From NCBI GenBank assembly GCA_023819375.1, contig JAMWDI010000013.1, positions 1-8,455 of the forward strand: a stretch of DNA of 8,455 nucleotides. The letters are read 5' to 3'. This stretch comes from Candidatus Omnitrophota bacterium (GTDB taxonomy: Bacteria > Ratteibacteria > UBA8468 > B48-G9 > JAFGKM01). Below the pieces are notes generated by a model that was given only the letters and a program-made list of their open reading frames with translations, was not told where the DNA came from and made no database searches. The translations under genes were made by a program, and so were the position numbers. Each line of letters begins with the position of its first letter. Position 1 is the stretch's first letter. Positions 7,781 to 8,455 of this stretch are shown in pieces.

Positions 7781-8151
7781 TCATTTAGCATAGTTCTGAA
7801 TTAATAGTATCAAAGGGTCAATTTTAAAATAATCCTTTAAAATTGTAGATTAGAGGTATATATAAAATTTTTCATTATCATCTTTTATTGGAGAATTTTT
7901 GGCCTTTTTGATTTATTTACTAATTCATTTTTTATCTGATTAAAATTTTTCTCACTGTTTTCTTTGTCTTTTCATATGTCTGAATTATAAACTTCCTTGC
8001 TATTATCTTATCTGCCATTAACAATTCTCTATAACTGGATAATATATTTCTAAATTCTTCATTCTTTTCTAAAAATCTCTTCTGTAATCTTTTTTGCCTC
8101 TCTTTTACTCTATGGAATAAATACCTCTCTTAACCATATATTACTTCTCAT
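7781..8151 (-). pseudogene. Decayed minus-strand gene, family unknown
   Basis: No intact gene lies in the 458 bases between the operon and the next ATG, but the minus strand gives several protein-like pieces. From an ATG at 8151 comes MRSNIWLREVFIP, then TAG, then SKREAKKITEEIFRKE in the same frame. In the next frame an open stretch of 65 codons without an ATG near its start (8129-7932) includes EEFRNILSSYRELLMADKII. A third frame then gives NELVNKSKRPKILQ. A last piece, ILKDYFKIDPLILLIQNYAK, ends with TGA at 7783-7781, only 2 bp past the stop of the operon's last gene. The plus strand is clearly pyrimidine-rich from about 7920 to 8180, the reverse of the genes before it, which fits a former minus-strand gene. 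Purine-rich DNA reads as charged helix in every frame, so the exact frame path is uncertain. I do not recognise a family. A hint of parvulin-like sequence around SKREAKKITEEI is too weak to use. Confidence 0.35.
7819..7845. repeat. Perfect 10-bp inverted repeat, 7-base loop
   Basis: CAATTTTAAA (7819-7828) and TTTAAAATTG (7836-7845) are exact reverse complements separated by ATAATCC. The hairpin lies 40 bp after the operon's last stop. The stem is almost entirely A/T and has no T-tract on either side, so it is a poor intrinsic terminator. It could be a weak 3' structure or chance in AT-rich DNA. Confidence 0.4.
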
Positions 8152-8221
8152 ATCTTATCTACCTTGTCTACCTAAAAAGGTTTTTAAACTTTACATAAAT
8201 TTTTAATAACGCTTTTATTAA

Positions 8222-8230
8222 AAGGAGAGG
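8222..8230 (+). promoter_or_regulatory. Strong Shine-Dalgarno before the broken MBL-fold gene
   Basis: AAGGAGAGG lies 6 bases before the ATG at 8237. It is the best ribosome binding site of the window, showing that the 5' end of the hydrolase gene is intact although its body is not. No acceptable -35/-10 pair was found upstream. Confidence 0.75.
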
Positions 8231-8236
8231 AGAAAA

Positions 8237-8317
8237 ATGATTGAAAATATTAAGTGGTTGGGACATGCTTCTATTTTAATTTCAATTGGTGGGAAAAATA
8301 TTTATGTAGATCCTTGA
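8237..8317 (+). pseudogene. 5' fragment of a metallo-beta-lactamase-fold hydrolase (UlaG/UPF0173-like)
   Basis: After a strong ribosome binding site, 26 codons read MIENIKWLGHASILISIGG and then KNIYVDP before a TGA at 8315-8317. The pattern I-K-W-L-G-H-A-S, hydrophobic strand, then Y-V-D-P is the N-terminal beta-hairpin of UlaG/UPF0173-like MBL-fold metal-dependent hydrolases. In these the next residue is commonly Trp (DPW). The codons after the TGA, Arg-Leu, would also suit the family, so the stop looks like a TGG to TGA change. The HxHxDH metal-binding motif and all the rest of the protein are absent; within a few codons the frame turns into aminotransferase sequence. The gene is therefore non-functional as it stands. 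Identification rests on a short segment but the motif is distinctive. Confidence 0.7.
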
Positions 8318-8329
8318 AGACTTGTTAAG

Positions 8330-8455
8330 AGAGTTGGTTTTGCGGTAGGGAATAAATATATAATAAAAGCGCTTGCAAAACTTAAAAGTTACTATGATTA
8401 TGGTGTCTTTACTCCAATACAGGTTGCTTCTATATGTGCTTTAAGGCTTGATGAA
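8330..8455 (+). pseudogene. Internal fragment of an AlaC-like class I aminotransferase
   Basis: In the same frame as the MBL-fold fragment, from codon 32, the sequence reads RVGFAVGN, then [20 protein letters not shown] and [10 protein letters not shown] up to the window edge. This matches PLP-dependent fold-type I aminotransferases of the AlaC/aspartate aminotransferase group, in which (G)WR-[VI]-GF follows the Schiff-base lysine segment SKTYNM and KSYxDYGxFTPxQVA is characteristic. R32 corresponds to the Arg that contacts the PLP phosphate. Everything upstream, including the catalytic lysine, is missing and replaced by the hydrolase start. With no usable start of its own and a TGA 13 bases upstream, the fragment should not be translated. 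The 3' end continues beyond the window. The breakpoint lies roughly at 8318-8330. Confidence 0.75.

Noticed and set aside
7819-7845. Hairpin after the operon as an intrinsic terminator
   Set aside because: The stem is nearly all A/T and no run of T follows on either strand; kept only as an inverted repeat.
8056-8151. Parvulin-like (PPIC) reading of the decayed minus-strand gene
   Set aside because: Only a charged helix of the SKREAKKITEEI type is suggestive; no catalytic His/Cys strands follow and the frame is uncertain.
8158-8172. Tandem TCTACC copies spaced 9 bases apart
   Set aside because: Only two short copies; no array or CRISPR-like structure.
8190-8218. Possible promoter TTTACA - 17 bp - TTTTAT before the MBL-fold gene
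   Set aside because: The -10 match is poor, and transcription would start inside the ribosome binding site at 8222-8230.
8212-8224. CTTTT-ATT-AAAAG palindrome overlapping the Shine-Dalgarno region, possibly an RNA switch
   Set aside because: Five A/T-dominated pairs with a three-base loop are too weak and too likely by chance in this composition.

Overview
The window reads as a very AT-rich bacterial chromosome segment with A/G-rich coding strands. The first gene is a type II secretion-style pseudopilin with the H-X9-DG signature. That signature is typical of the PVC superphylum (Planctomycetes, Lentisphaerae, Verrucomicrobia) and neighbouring candidate lineages such as Omnitrophota. A low-GC, polysaccharide-degrading member of that broad group is my best guess, but taxonomy cannot be fixed from this sequence alone.

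Positions 11-7778 hold five plus-strand genes packed as one probable operon. The junctions are a 13-bp gap, a 4-bp overlap, a 21-bp gap and a 14-bp overlap. In order they encode: a pseudopilin; a 798-residue Asp-box double beta-propeller protein with GH74-like layout; a 311-residue protein with a CBM4/9-like jelly-roll; a 778-residue protein joining a malectin-like domain to a GH123/DUF4091-like catalytic region; and a 454-residue protein with a CBM9-like sugar-binding domain. The last four carry N-terminal signal peptides. The set looks like an exported glycan-binding and glycan-hydrolysing cassette headed by a pseudopilin. The substrate cannot be read from the sequence, and the link between pseudopilin and enzymes is inference from gene order.

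Positions 7779-8236 contain no intact gene. The plus strand there turns pyrimidine-rich, opposite to the genes before it. The minus strand yields several gene-like peptide pieces broken by stops and frame changes, ending two bases past the stop of the fifth gene. I read this as a decayed minus-strand gene of unknown family.

The right end (8237-8455) is unexpected. A good ribosome binding site and ATG begin a metallo-beta-lactamase-fold hydrolase, but after 26 codons there is a TGA where the family usually has Trp. A few codons later, in the same frame, the sequence becomes the part of an AlaC-like class I aminotransferase that lies just after the PLP lysine. This is either a real rearrangement between two broken genes or an assembly chimera at a contig end.

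No tRNA, rRNA, CRISPR array, insertion sequence or convincing promoter or intrinsic terminator was seen.
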